A program made the position numbers and the translations under genes. A stretch of DNA of 64,000 nt from Aliirhizobium smilacinae (GTDB lineage: Bacteria > Pseudomonadota > Alphaproteobacteria > Rhizobiales > Rhizobiaceae), in NCBI RefSeq assembly GCF_006335145.1, contig NZ_VDMN01000001.1, positions 1,860,001-1,924,000 of the forward strand. The letters run 5' to 3'. The stretch's first letter is position 1. Each line of letters starts with the position of its first letter. Below are positions 46,683 through 56,095 of this stretch, one piece after another. Under the pieces are notes generated by a model. It saw nothing but the letters and a program-made list of their open reading frames with translations, searched no databases and was not told where the DNA came from.

Positions 46683-48221
46683 ATGGGCGCATTCAGAGCC
46701 TTCCCATACTTGCTGCCTCTGCTTTCCGGCGCACTCGTTCTGGTGCCGCTGATTGCGACCGGCAGCGACAGCCAATTGCCCAAAGCACGGACCGACCTCA
46801 ATCCGAAGGATCTGAAGCGGGTCACGAGCGTGACGAAGCCGACCGCGGATTTTTCCAAGGCCGAGCAATTCGAGACCATGTCCGGCGGTGCGGCGACGAC
46901 GAAGGCAATCGTCAATGGCGATGCGTTTTCACATTTTTCGCCCAATATCACCTTTGAGGAGGAGCAGGATTTCAAGCTTGGGAACGCGCTATTCACCAAG
47001 CTGTGGGTATCTGCCCCCTCCTCCACCCAGGCTTCCGACGGGCTCGGGCCGCTGTTCAATGCACGCGCCTGCCAGAGCTGTCATCTGAAGGATGGTCGCG
47101 GCCATCCACCCGAAGGTTCCGCAGACTCAACCTCGATGTTCCTTCGTCTGGCGCGGCCTGCCCGCACCGACGAGGAACGCGAGGCGATTGCCGATTTCCG
47201 AAAGATCAATTTTCCTGACGCGGTTTATGGCGAACAGTTTCAGGACCTCGCCGTTCCGGGCCTTCAATCCGAAGGCAAGATGCAGATTGCCTACGAGGAT
47301 GTTCCGGTCACACTGGGAGACGGCGAGGTGGTCAGCCTGCGCAAGCCGACCTATTCCGTCACCAATCTCGGATACGGTCCGCTGGAAGGCGACGTGACGC
47401 TGTCGCCCCGCATCGCACCACCGATGATCGGCATGGGGCTGATCCAGGCGATCCACGAGGCCGATATTCTGGCGAAGGCGGATCCCGACGACAAGGATGG
47501 CGACGGCATATCCGGCAAGGCGGCGCTGGTGCGTGATCACCGCAGCGGCGAGGTGAAGCTCGGCCGTTTCGGCTTCAAGGCACAGAATGCCTCGGTCCGC
47601 GAGCAGTCCTCGGGTGCCTTTGCCGGAGACATCGGCATATCGACGCCCGACGATCCCTTTTCGCACGGCGACTGCACGAAGGCGCAAGATGACTGTCTCG
47701 CCATGCCGACAGGCGTTCAGGAACGGCTGGGGCCGGTCGAGGCACCCGATCCGGTGCTGCCGCTCGTCACTTTCTATTCGGAAAACCTGGCCGTGCCGGC
47801 CCGCCGGAATATCGACGACCCGATCGTGCTGAAGGGCAAGGAGATGTTCTACTCGGCCGGCTGCACCGCCTGCCACACGCCGAAATTCGTTACCCGCCGC
47901 GATGCCGGCAACAAGGCGCATGCCTTCCAGCTGATCTGGCCCTATTCCGATTTTCTGTTGCATGACATGGGCGAAGGTCTGGCCGATGGCCAGCAGGTGG
48001 GCGTGGCCAACGGGCAGGAATGGCGCACCCAGCCTCTGTGGGGCGTCGGGCTGACCAAAACCGTCAACAATCACACATTCTTCCTGCATGACGGGCGTGC
48101 CCGCAATCTGACCGAAGCGATCCTCTGGCATGGTGGCGAGGCGGAAGCCGCGCGCGGCGCATTTGCAGCCATGCAGAAACAGGATCGCACGGCCCTTCTC
48201 ACCTTTTTGGAGTCGCTCTGA
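46683..48221 (+). CDS. Di-haem oxidoreductase (thiol oxidoreductase) family protein
   Basis: The 512-residue secreted cytochrome starts with a hydrophobic export signal (LLPLLSGALVLVPLIATG) and has two haem c sites, CQSCH near residue 139 and CTACH near residue 395, each in a cytochrome-like domain. A C-terminal FFLHDGRARNLTEAILWHGGE is typical of the COG3488 di-haem family related to cytochrome c peroxidases. In this operon it probably changes the redox state of periplasmic iron. Its stop overlaps the next start (TGATG). Confidence 0.88.
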   Translation: MGAFRAFPYLLPLLSGALVLVPLIATGSDSQLPKARTDLNPKDLKRVTSVTKPTADFSKAEQFETMSGGAATTKAIVNGDAFSHFSPNITFEEEQDFKLGNALFTKLWVSAPSSTQASDGLGPLFNARACQSCHLKDGRGHPPEGSADSTSMFLRLARPARTDEEREAIADFRKINFPDAVYGEQFQDLAVPGLQSEGKMQIAYEDVPVTLGDGEVVSLRKPTYSVTNLGYGPLEGDVTLSPRIAPPMIGMGLIQAIHEADILAKADPDDKDGDGISGKAALVRDHRSGEVKLGRFGFKAQNASVREQSSGAFAGDIGISTPDDPFSHGDCTKAQDDCLAMPTGVQERLGPVEAPDPVLPLVTFYSENLAVPARRNIDDPIVLKGKEMFYSAGCTACHTPKFVTRRDAGNKAHAFQLIWPYSDFLLHDMGEGLADGQQVGVANGQEWRTQPLWGVGLTKTVNNHTFFLHDGRARNLTEAILWHGGEAEAARGAFAAMQKQDRTALLTFLESL

Positions 48222-49333
48222 TGCGCAAGACCGTTGCCGCCAGCCTGATCGCACTGCTTCCCGCAGCATTCGCTCCTGCCGCCTTTGCGCAGGAGGCCGA
48301 TGTGGCCCCGGCTGTCGAACTACCCGCAGCAACCGTGACGAAGGTGATGGCGGCCGCCGTCGACGGTTTCATCCGTCCGGGTTACGACGCGTTCCAGACA
48401 TCCGCCGAAGAGATGACGGCGACGATGAAGACGCTTTGCGCGGCGCCCTCACCGGCCAATTACGATGTGGCGAAGACCGGCTTCGGCAAACTCGCCACCA
48501 GTTGGGCGCATATCGAAATCGTACGCACAGGCCCGGTGATCGAGCAGAACCGTTTCGAGCGCATATTGTTTTATCCCGACCGCAAGAGTACGGGACTGAA
48601 ACAGGTGCAGGCGGCTCTCTCCAAATCCGACGAGACGGCAACCGATGCCAAAACGCTTGCCACCAAGAGTGTCGCGACGCAGGGTTTGGGCGCGCTGGAA
48701 TATCTTCTGTTCGGCACGGGCTCAGATACGCTTAGCTCCGGAAATGACTTCCGTTGCCGTTACGGGGCAGCCGTTGCCGAAAACGTCGGGAATGTTGCGG
48801 CAGAAATCGCAGGCATTTGGGAAGCGCCGGACGGCATTCAGAAAGCCTGGGAGCAGCCCGGCGCCGACAACCCCATCTTCCGCACCGGCGGCGAGGCGAT
48901 CACCGGCCTGCTCGGCATTCTCGTGCATGGCGCGGAAGCGGTGCGCGACCAGCGGATCGAGACTTTTTACAAGGGCGCGGACAAGGCAAAATTTCCCAAA
49001 CAGGCACTGTTCTGGCGTTCGCGAAACACCTGGCCGATGGTCAAGGCCAATCTCGACGGGCTGTCGGAACTGTTGACGACATCCGGCATGGTCGAACTGC
49101 TGCCGGAAAAGGACCGGGGGATCGTGGCCGCGACTCAAGAGAAGCTGAAGGCGATGTCCGCATTGGCGGGTGACGTGAAGCCGGATCTCGAAAAGGCGGT
49201 GGAGGACGCGGGCGAGCGCAAGAAGCTCGACACGCTGCTGGCCGACGGCAAGGACGTGATCGCCAAGCTCAACGACGGATATGGCGGGGCGATCGGCCTC
49301 TCCTCCGGCTTCTCCTTCGCCGACGGAGACTGA
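48221..49333 (+). CDS. Second imelysin-family periplasmic protein
   Basis: The 370-residue protein has a signal peptide (MRKTVAASLIALLPAAFAPA ending AFAQ) and an imelysin domain. The first-helix region contains TSWAHIEIVRTGPV and RFERILFYPDRK. The GxHxxE motif is replaced by QGLGALEYLLFG (about residues 153-164), so the family's metal-site His is missing in this copy while the Glu is kept. It overlaps the di-haem gene by one base and precedes the DUF1513 gene by 1 base. Confidence 0.88.
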   Translation: MRKTVAASLIALLPAAFAPAAFAQEADVAPAVELPAATVTKVMAAAVDGFIRPGYDAFQTSAEEMTATMKTLCAAPSPANYDVAKTGFGKLATSWAHIEIVRTGPVIEQNRFERILFYPDRKSTGLKQVQAALSKSDETATDAKTLATKSVATQGLGALEYLLFGTGSDTLSSGNDFRCRYGAAVAENVGNVAAEIAGIWEAPDGIQKAWEQPGADNPIFRTGGEAITGLLGILVHGAEAVRDQRIETFYKGADKAKFPKQALFWRSRNTWPMVKANLDGLSELLTTSGMVELLPEKDRGIVAATQEKLKAMSALAGDVKPDLEKAVEDAGERKKLDTLLADGKDVIAKLNDGYGGAIGLSSGFSFADGD

Positions 49334-49334
49334 G

Positions 49335-50420
49335 ATGGCCTGGAACGGCGAGATCATCGGCCGTCGGGCGTTTCTGAAAGCTACCGGCATTGGTTTTGCG
49401 GCCACCCTCTCGCCCGGGTCGCTGCATGCGCTGGAGCGGGCCGATGCGGTCTATGCCTCCGGTTATCGCGCACCGGACGGGTCGTTCGGCATTGCCACGG
49501 TTTCCGAAGGCGGCGAGATCATCGACCGGGTGGCCCTGCCCGCCCGTGCGCATGGCATGGCCTTCAGTTCCGCCAGCGGCCGCGCCGTCGCCTTTGCCCG
49601 CAGGCCGGGCACGTTCGCGATGGTATTCGATCCGTCGCGACAGGCGGAGCCAATCGTCATAACCGCGCCGGAAGGCCGGCATTTCTATGGGCACGGGCAT
49701 TTTTCGCCGGATGGCACAGTGCTTTATGCCAGCGAGAACGATTTCGACGGCAATCGCGGCATGATCGGGCTTTACGACGGCCGGTACGGCTTCCGGCGGA
49801 TCGGCGAATTCGACGCCCACGGCATCGGCACCCACGACATGACCGTCTCGGATGACGGCACTATGCTCGTGATTGCCAATGGCGGCATCGAGACCCATCC
49901 GGATTTCGGCCGCACCAAGCTCAATATCGACCGCATGGAACCGTCGCTGGTGGTGCTGGACGTAAAAAATGGCGCGCTGATCCAGAAGCACAGGATGCCC
50001 TCGTCTCTCAGCCAGCTTTCGACCCGGCATCTGGACATAACCGAGAGCGGTCGCATCTGGTTTGCCTGTCAGTGGGAAGGGGCTCGCAACGAAAACCCGC
50101 CGCTGGCTGGCTGGTTCTCGAAGGGCGAAGATATCGCGCTGCTTTCGCTGCCGGATGAAACAACCGCGCGGCTTGCCAACTATGTCGGCGCAATTGCCGT
50201 CAACCGCCGCCAAAACATCGTCGGCCTCACCTCGCCGATCAACGGTGCCTCTGTCACCCTAGATGCAAAAACGGGTCTCGTGCTTTCGGAAGATACCATA
50301 CGGGAGGCAGCCGGCGTTGCGCCGGCTGCGCATGGCATAGCCGTGTCTTCCTATGACGGCCATTTCAACCAGACCCGCAGCGACGTGGCCTGGGATCAGC
50401 ACATCATCCGAATAAAATGA
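49335..50420 (+). CDS. Tat-exported DUF1513 domain protein
   Basis: The 361-residue protein has a twin-arginine-type signal (GRRAFLKATGIGFAATLSPG, residues 9-28) and a predicted beta-propeller with HFYGHGHFSPDGTVLYASEND, THDMTVSDDGTMLVIANGG and STRHLDITESGRIWFACQ blades. Tat export suggests folding or cofactor loading in the cytoplasm. ATG 49335 lies one base after the imelysin stop. It is the last gene of the iron-linked operon. Confidence 0.88.
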   Translation: MAWNGEIIGRRAFLKATGIGFAATLSPGSLHALERADAVYASGYRAPDGSFGIATVSEGGEIIDRVALPARAHGMAFSSASGRAVAFARRPGTFAMVFDPSRQAEPIVITAPEGRHFYGHGHFSPDGTVLYASENDFDGNRGMIGLYDGRYGFRRIGEFDAHGIGTHDMTVSDDGTMLVIANGGIETHPDFGRTKLNIDRMEPSLVVLDVKNGALIQKHRMPSSLSQLSTRHLDITESGRIWFACQWEGARNENPPLAGWFSKGEDIALLSLPDETTARLANYVGAIAVNRRQNIVGLTSPINGASVTLDAKTGLVLSEDTIREAAGVAPAAHGIAVSSYDGHFNQTRSDVAWDQHIIRIK

Positions 50421-50457
50421 TCTTTACTCAGGTTGCGGCAGCCCTAGATCACTCGCC

Positions 50458-50910
50458 ATGCGTAAAATACTGACGTTTGCTTTCTTCATTTTCGCCTGCG
50501 TTGCCATAGGTGCGCTCAGCAGTTATGCGAATACTCCGGGCGAATGGTACCAGTCGCTGCAAAAGCCGTTCTTCAATCCGCCCGACTGGATTTTCGCACC
50601 CGTCTGGGCGGGGCTTTACGTGATGATCGGGGTTGCGCTTTCCACGACATGGTTTGATGAAAACAATACGGCCCGGCTGGTGGTTTTCGCCATACAGGGT
50701 TTTCTCAACGTCATCTGGTCGCCGGCCTTTTTCGGGCTCCAGAGCCCGCTTCTCGGCCTCGTCATCATAGTGCCGATGCTGGCCTTCATCCTTCTGTTCA
50801 TCATCATGAGTTGGCGGCCCAACCGGCAAGCGGCGCTGCTTTTCGTGCCCTACGCACTCTGGGTCGCATTTGCCACGGCGCTCAACCTGTCGATCGTCAT
50901 CCTGAATTGA
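50458..50910 (+). CDS. TspO/MBR family protein
   Basis: The 150-residue protein has five hydrophobic segments and TspO signatures: WYQSLQKPFFNPPDWIFAPVW (split by Pro-rich turns), VWAGLYVMIGVAL and a WSPAFFGLQSPL loop. TspO proteins are outer- or inner-membrane tetrapyrrole- and sterol-binding proteins tied to oxygen and stress regulation. ATG 50458 follows a weak site. It follows the DUF1513 gene by 37 bases, so it may be on the same transcript. Confidence 0.9.
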   Translation: MRKILTFAFFIFACVAIGALSSYANTPGEWYQSLQKPFFNPPDWIFAPVWAGLYVMIGVALSTTWFDENNTARLVVFAIQGFLNVIWSPAFFGLQSPLLGLVIIVPMLAFILLFIIMSWRPNRQAALLFVPYALWVAFATALNLSIVILN

Positions 50911-50982
50911 CAAAAGTCATTTTGTCACGCTTGCCCATAACCTCTCCACATGCCAATTTCCGCCTTCGGACAAGGGCAGACC

Positions 50983-51432
50983 ATGAAGATTACCGATCCA
51001 GGCGACTTTCACGAACGCATCCGGCGCAGTTTCCGGAACCAGAACGCCATGGGAATGCTCGGGGCCGAATTGACGCGCATCCAGCAGGGCATGGTGGAGA
51101 TCGAGCTCCCCTTCGATCCGAAGCTCACCCAGCAGCACGGTTTTCTGCATGGCGGTGTGATTTCCGCGCCGCTTGAAACAGCCTGTACCTATGCCGCTTA
51201 TACGGCGATCGCACCCGACGTCTCGCTTCTGACGATCGAGTTCAAGGTCAATCTGCTCTCCCCCGGCCGCGGCGAACGTTTCCTTTTCCGCGGTGAAGTC
51301 ACCAAGCCGGGCTCGACGATCATCGTCGCGGACGGTCGCGCCTATGCGATCAGTGACGGGCCGGCAAAACTGATCGCCTCGATGACCGCATCGATGATGG
51401 TGATCCGCGACCGGCTGGACGTCGTCGAATGA
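50983..51432 (+). CDS. PaaI-family hot-dog fold thioesterase
   Basis: The 149-residue hot-dog protein has QQHGFLHGGVISAPLETAC, the PaaI-type motif containing the catalytic-region HGG and acidic residue, then TIEFKVNLLSPGRGERF. It probably hydrolyses an acyl-CoA or phenylacyl-CoA. ATG 50983 has an AAGGGC site; an in-frame ATG at 50950 has none. The next gene overlaps its stop by 4 bases (ATGA). Confidence 0.87.
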   Translation: MKITDPGDFHERIRRSFRNQNAMGMLGAELTRIQQGMVEIELPFDPKLTQQHGFLHGGVISAPLETACTYAAYTAIAPDVSLLTIEFKVNLLSPGRGERFLFRGEVTKPGSTIIVADGRAYAISDGPAKLIASMTASMMVIRDRLDVVE

Positions 51433-52067
51433 GTTTCAAGTTGAAGCGGATCGGACAGCACGCGGTGCTGTTCGTAATGGCGGTGGACGCCGAATATGGC
51501 CCTCACCTCAAATCCCGCATCAAACCGCTGATGACCGGCGTCGGGCCTGTCGAGGCTGCGATCGTGCTCTCCCACACGCTGACCAGGCTGCAGGGCGCAA
51601 ATGAGCTTCCCGATCTGATCGTCTCCCTTGGCTCGGCCGGATCGCGCATGCTCGAACAAACCGAGGTCTATCAGGCCTCCTCTGTCGCCTATCGCGATAT
51701 GGACGCTTCTCCGCTCGGCTTCGAGAAAGGCCGTACGCCTTTCCTCGACCATCCGGCGATCATACCGCTGCCGCTCAAAATCCCCGGCGTTCCCGAGGCG
51801 TCGCTTTCCACCGGCGGCAACATTGTCTCCGGCTCCGCCTATGATCTGATCGCAGCCGACATGGTCGATATGGAGACTTTCGCGGTGATGCGCTGCTGCC
51901 AGCTTTTCGATATTCCGCTGATCGGCCTTCGCGGCATTTCCGACGGCAAGGCCGAGCTGAAACACGTCGATAACTGGACCAAATATCTGCACGTGATCGA
52001 CGAGAGGCTGGCGCAGGTGGTCGAAAGACTCGAAAACGCCCTTGAAAGCGGCGATTTGGTGTTGTGA
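51429..52067 (+). CDS. mtnN: 5'-Methylthioadenosine/S-adenosylhomocysteine nucleosidase
   Basis: The 212-residue protein has the phosphorylase/nucleosidase fold: MTGVGPVEAAIVLSHTL near the N-terminus, a LGSAGS segment, and the substrate-site VDMETFAVMRCCQ (Glu of ribose recognition) with LRGISDGKAE (catalytic Asp). It splits adenine from MTA/SAH in methionine salvage. It overlaps the thioesterase gene by 4 bases. The family symbol is by homology; guanosine/other nucleosides cannot be excluded. Confidence 0.87.
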   Translation: MSFKLKRIGQHAVLFVMAVDAEYGPHLKSRIKPLMTGVGPVEAAIVLSHTLTRLQGANELPDLIVSLGSAGSRMLEQTEVYQASSVAYRDMDASPLGFEKGRTPFLDHPAIIPLPLKIPGVPEASLSTGGNIVSGSAYDLIAADMVDMETFAVMRCCQLFDIPLIGLRGISDGKAELKHVDNWTKYLHVIDERLAQVVERLENALESGDLVL

Positions 52068-52106
52068 GCTGTTGCGGAAATCGCAACATTTCTCTAAATG
52101 CTCGCC

Positions 52107-53684
52107 ATGACCCAGATAGCTCATCCCGACAGCATCCTCATCATCGATTTCGGCAGCCAGGTGACGCAGCTGATTGCGCGCCGCATCCGCGAAGCGGGTG
52201 TCTATTGCGAAATCCATCCCTTCCAGAACGCTTCTGAAGCCTTCGACAGGCTCGCCCCCAAGGGCGTGATCTTCTCCGGCGGCCCGGCCTCGGTCACGAC
52301 CGAAGGCAGCCCACGTGCGCCGCAGGCGGTGTTCGACAGCGGCGTGCCGATCCTAGGGATCTGCTACGGCCAGCAGACGCTCTGCACCCAGCTCGGCGGT
52401 GTCGTCGAAGGCGGCCATGCTGCCGAATTCGGCCGCGCCGACGTGGAGGTCAAAAAATCGAGCCCGCTGTTCGACGGTTTCTGGGAACAGGGCGGACGTT
52501 ATCCCGTCTGGATGAGCCATGGCGACCGCGTCACGCAGTTGCCGGACGGTTTCGAAGTCATTGCGACGTCGGAAAACGCTCCGTTCGCCATCGCAGCCGA
52601 CGAAAGCCGTCACTACTACACGACGATGTTCCACCCGGAAGTGGTGCACACGCCGGATGGCGCCAAGCTGCTCTCCAACTTCGTGCACAAGATCGTCGGC
52701 CTGAAGTCGGATTGGACCATGGCTGCCTACCGCGCGGAGATGATCCGCAAGATCAAGGATCAGGTCGGTTCTGAACGCGTCATCTGCGGCCTTTCGGGCG
52801 GTGTCGATAGTTCCGTTGCGGCGGTTCTGATCCATGAGGCGATCGGCGACCAGCTGACCTGCATCTATGTCGATCACGGCCTGATGCGTCAGGGCGAGAC
52901 CGAACAGGTCGTCGGCATGTTCCGCGATCATTACAACATCCCGCTCGTCCATGTGGATGCTGCCGACCTGTTCCTCGGACAGCTCGAAGGCGTTACCGAC
53001 CCGGAAGTGAAGCGCAAGACGATCGGCCGGCTGTTCATCGAAGTGTTCGAGGCGGAAGCTGCCAAGATCGCAGCCGACGGCAAGGGCTCGCCGCGCTTCC
53101 TCGCACAGGGCACGCTCTACCCGGACGTGATCGAAAGCGTCTCCTTCTCCGGCGGTCCTTCCGTCACGATCAAGAGCCACCACAATGTCGGCGGTCTTCC
53201 CGAGCGGATGAACATGCAGCTCGTCGAGCCGCTGCGCGAACTGTTCAAGGACGAAGTCCGCGCACTTGGCCGCGAGCTCGGCCTGCCGGAAAGCTTTATC
53301 GGCCGCCACCCGTTCCCGGGTCCGGGCCTCGCGATCCGCTGCCCCGGCGGCGTGACCCGCGAAAAGCTCGATATCCTGCGCAAGGCGGATGCGATCTACC
53401 TCGATGAAATCCGCAAGGCCGGTCTTTACGACACGATCTGGCAGGCCTTTGCCGTGTTACTGCCGGTGCAGACCGTCGGCGTCATGGGTGATTACCGTAC
53501 CTATGATTTCGTCTGCGCGCTTCGCGCCGTGACCTCGGTCGACGGCATGACGGCGGATTTCTATCCCTACGACATGAACTTCCTCGGCCGTGCGGCAACC
53601 CGCATCATCAACGAAGTGCGCGGCATCAACCGCGTCGTCTACGACGTGACCTCGAAGCCGCCCGGCACGATCGAATGGGAATAA
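52107..53684 (+). CDS. guaA: GMP synthase (glutamine-hydrolysing)
   Basis: Makes GMP from XMP. The 525-residue protein has a class I glutaminase domain (GICYGQQTL with the nucleophile Cys, and FHPEVVHT), an ATP pyrophosphatase P-loop [15 protein letters not shown] and a C-terminal dimerisation domain ending [12 protein letters not shown] 52107 (MTQIAHPDS) is preferred over an ATG three codons earlier. It lies 39 bases downstream of the nucleosidase gene. Confidence 0.96.
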   Translation: MTQIAHPDSILIIDFGSQVTQLIARRIREAGVYCEIHPFQNASEAFDRLAPKGVIFSGGPASVTTEGSPRAPQAVFDSGVPILGICYGQQTLCTQLGGVVEGGHAAEFGRADVEVKKSSPLFDGFWEQGGRYPVWMSHGDRVTQLPDGFEVIATSENAPFAIAADESRHYYTTMFHPEVVHTPDGAKLLSNFVHKIVGLKSDWTMAAYRAEMIRKIKDQVGSERVICGLSGGVDSSVAAVLIHEAIGDQLTCIYVDHGLMRQGETEQVVGMFRDHYNIPLVHVDAADLFLGQLEGVTDPEVKRKTIGRLFIEVFEAEAAKIAADGKGSPRFLAQGTLYPDVIESVSFSGGPSVTIKSHHNVGGLPERMNMQLVEPLRELFKDEVRALGRELGLPESFIGRHPFPGPGLAIRCPGGVTREKLDILRKADAIYLDEIRKAGLYDTIWQAFAVLLPVQTVGVMGDYRTYDFVCALRAVTSVDGMTADFYPYDMNFLGRAATRIINEVRGINRVVYDVTSKPPGTIEWE

Positions 53685-53698
53685 GAGACTGATGAGAC

Positions 53699-53731
53699 TG
53701 TCGGTGCGCTTTTACGATAGGCGCGCCGACA
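53699..53731 (+). terminator. Possible terminator of guaA
   Basis: TGTCGGTGCGC pairs with GCGCGCCGACA (one T-G pair) around an 11-base loop, 14 bases after the guaA stop. No T run follows. Confidence 0.5.
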
Positions 53732-53970
53732 CTGTCTTGCTGTCAGGATCTTCACATTTCAGACGAAATTTTAGGGAATTGGATGCTGAGGCTAGCTTGG
53801 CCTGTCAGAGATTCCGAAAGAGAAATACCGTTCAGCTAACTATCAGCTTCGGGATCTAAGGTTGCGGTTCAACCTCATCTGTGGACGGATAGGGCAGACA
53901 GATAATCGAGCCGCCTCCACGGTACCTTTCATCACCTTAGGATTTTCTCCCAAGTTCCGGATCCCCTACC

Positions 53971-54564
53971 ATGCTCCAACGCCTATATGACTGGACGATG
54001 GCGCTCAGTGCCCGCAAATCCGCGGAAATCTGGCTTGCCGTTATCGCGTTTGTCGAAAGCTCTGTCTTTCTCGTGCCCGCCGACGTGCTTTTCCTGCCGA
54101 TGGCTCTGGCCCGGCCGGAACGCGCCTGGCGCTACGCGCTGGTCGCCACGATCTTTTCAGTTCTCGGCGGTATTGCGGGCTGGTGGATCGGCTCGTTTGC
54201 CTTCGATGCTATCGCCGTTCCGATCCTGGATTTCTGGGGTAAGCTCGACACGTTCAACGAACTGAAATCGGGCATAACCTTCGAGACGATCCTGCTGATG
54301 CTGGTAACCTCGGGTTTCGCGCATCTGCCGCCGATCAAGGTGGTGACGATCCTCTCGGGCGCCGTGCATGTGAATATCTGGCTGTTTATCGTCGCGGCGC
54401 TGATCACACGCGGGGCCCGCTTTTTCCTGCTGGCATGGCTGTTGCGACGTTACGGCGAGAGTATTCGCCACTTCATCGAGAAGCAGCTCGGAAAGATCGC
54501 CATGATCGGTGCAGTCGTGTTGATCGCCCTTTTTGCAGGCTACAAGCTTCTATTGGCGCACTGA
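53971..54564 (+). CDS. YqaA family (SNARE-associated/DedA-type) membrane protein
   Basis: The 197-residue protein has four hydrophobic segments and the family motif region FVESSVFLVPADVLFLPMALARPERAW and VLGGIAGWWIGSFAF. YqaA/DedA proteins are inner-membrane proteins whose role is tied to lipid recycling or membrane homeostasis. It converges with ogt across 14 bases. In many rhizobia a dsbB gene follows yqaA, but none is present here. Confidence 0.9.
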   Translation: MLQRLYDWTMALSARKSAEIWLAVIAFVESSVFLVPADVLFLPMALARPERAWRYALVATIFSVLGGIAGWWIGSFAFDAIAVPILDFWGKLDTFNELKSGITFETILLMLVTSGFAHLPPIKVVTILSGAVHVNIWLFIVAALITRGARFFLLAWLLRRYGESIRHFIEKQLGKIAMIGAVVLIALFAGYKLLLAH

Positions 54565-54578
54565 CCGCGCACCCGCGC

Positions 54579-55136
54579 TCAAAACCCCAGCGATTGCTGC
54601 GCCGGCTCGGGCGGCGTCAGGCGTACGCCTTCAAGCTCGAGCATGCGCTGCTTCGAACCCGATCCGCCGGGTGCCGAGAAGCCGCCGATCTTGCCGCCGG
54701 CAGCCAAAACCCGATGGCAGGGAATGATCAGTGCTACCGGGTTCTTCGCCATGGCCTGCCCGACATCGCGGGCCACTTCCGGGCCCAAGCCCAGTTCCCT
54801 GGCGATCGTGCCGTATGTGGTCGTGTGACCCCAGCCGATGCGGCGGGCCGCCGCATAGATGCTTCTGAACACGTCGTCCTGACCTGCAAGATCTAGGCGA
54901 ATATCGGAAAAATCGATCCGTTCGCCGGCAAAATACCGTCTTACCAGCGCGATCGTATTCTCGATCTCGGCAGGCGGATGCGATTTGTGCGCATCGGTTA
55001 TCCGGCGCTGGAGAAGCTTTTCAGTAGATAGTTCACTGCCGGTTGGTAGCTGGAAACGGGTGATCCCGACGTCATTCCAGGCAATGCCGCAGAAGCCGCT
55101 TGCGGTTTCGAAGACCGTATAGCGATGTCCAGCCAT
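54579..55136 (-). CDS. ogt: Methylated-DNA--protein-cysteine methyltransferase
   Basis: The 185-residue alkyltransferase repairs O6-methylguanine by irreversible transfer to its Cys. The active-site motif IIPCHRVL is in NPVALIIPCHRVLAAGG, preceded by the helix-turn-helix GHTTTYGTIARELG. An N-terminal domain of about 90 residues precedes. It starts 115 bases from a LexA-like box but is read away from it. It converges on the YqaA gene. Confidence 0.93.
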   Translation of the reverse strand: MAGHRYTVFETASGFCGIAWNDVGITRFQLPTGSELSTEKLLQRRITDAHKSHPPAEIENTIALVRRYFAGERIDFSDIRLDLAGQDDVFRSIYAAARRIGWGHTTTYGTIARELGLGPEVARDVGQAMAKNPVALIIPCHRVLAAGGKIGGFSAPGGSGSKQRMLELEGVRLTPPEPAQQSLGF

Positions 55137-55250
55137 GATCTCACCTCAGTTTACGTGATTTCTGTTGCAGAATCGCCTTTTGTGGACAGGCAATCAACCC
55201 GTTTCTTGCGCGGGACGTTCGGCAGAGCATAACTCAGCTGATATTCCTAT

Positions 55251-55265
55251 GTTCACTTTTTGTTC
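55251..55265 (+). promoter_or_regulatory. Candidate LexA (SOS) box
   Basis: GTTC-N7-GTTC with an AT-rich spacer (ACTTTTT), the LexA recognition pattern of alphaproteobacteria. A TATACT -10-like hexamer lies at 55288-55293, so the box would cover the -35 region of a promoter for the 2H phosphoesterase gene at 55326. Confidence 0.65.
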
Positions 55266-55325
55266 TTTATTGTCAATTCAATCACGCTATACTGGCTCAA
55301 CCGCATGATCCCGCACTAACGAAGA

Positions 55326-55898
55326 ATGGGAGGTGCAGAGTTGCTGTACGGCCAGTCCTCGATGCCACTGACAGGAAATGCCCCTAAGGAAAGCGGTTTA
55401 CGGAACCCACGCTCCGCGCTTTCGCGACGAAGCAAGCTCTTCTTCGTGCTAAAACCTCCGCCATCGATGAGCGAGGAGATTTACGAGACGGCTTGCAAAC
55501 ACGCGCATGGCCGTACCAACCGCCAGCCTCACCCGGCAGACTTGCTGCATGTGAGCCTGCTTTTGGTGGACGAATTCGACAAACCACCCTACGAACTCAA
55601 GCCCCGGATAGAGGCTGCAGTCGGATCGATTTCGGCGCGCCCGCTGAAGGTTAGGCTCGACGGGTGTGATCTTTATGGAGGTGAGCGGCATCTGGCGCTG
55701 ACGGGCGGCGGCAACAGCGTCGACATTCAAGCTTTCGCGCGAATGCTCCACCGCGCGCTGACCAAGCATAACCTGCCGAGGCAGGCCTTTAGACTACCCT
55801 CGCCTCACGTCACCATCATCTATGGCTACGGGCGCAGGGAACTTCTGATTGTCGGAAAACCGTATGTCTGGCTGGCCAGCGAATTCGCGCTTGTCTAA
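55326..55898 (+). CDS. 2H phosphoesterase (LigT/ThpR-like) protein
   Basis: The 190-residue protein has both HxS/T motifs of the 2H superfamily, LLHVSLLL (His75) and SPHVTIIYG (His151). Members are 2',3'-cyclic phosphodiesterases or 2'-5' RNA ligases. The first 35 residues are unusually basic. The start is uncertain: ATG 55326 has no good site, while TTG 55341 follows GGGAGG with ideal spacing. A LexA-like box upstream suggests DNA-damage induction. It is divergent from ogt. Confidence 0.83.
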   Translation: MGGAELLYGQSSMPLTGNAPKESGLRNPRSALSRRSKLFFVLKPPPSMSEEIYETACKHAHGRTNRQPHPADLLHVSLLLVDEFDKPPYELKPRIEAAVGSISARPLKVRLDGCDLYGGERHLALTGGGNSVDIQAFARMLHRALTKHNLPRQAFRLPSPHVTIIYGYGRRELLIVGKPYVWLASEFALV

Positions 55899-56095
55899 AG
55901 CCACAATGGCGACCGGCGCCACGAAGAATTCGGGTCCTGGCGTTTCGATGCCAAAGCCCCGCCATATCCCAAACCACCAACCCAGTTAAGTCTTTTAACT
56001 GAGCCAATGGTCTGAAGCGGCTGATGCCTCGCTCTCACAATTCAGGCCGCCATTTTACATGACGGCCCGCGGGAGACGAGAAAAATTCCGGGTAA

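Noticed and set aside
53685..53970. Genomic island junction after guaA
   Set aside because: guaA 3' ends can be integration sites, but there is no repeated guaA end, no integrase and the next gene is an ordinary YqaA protein.
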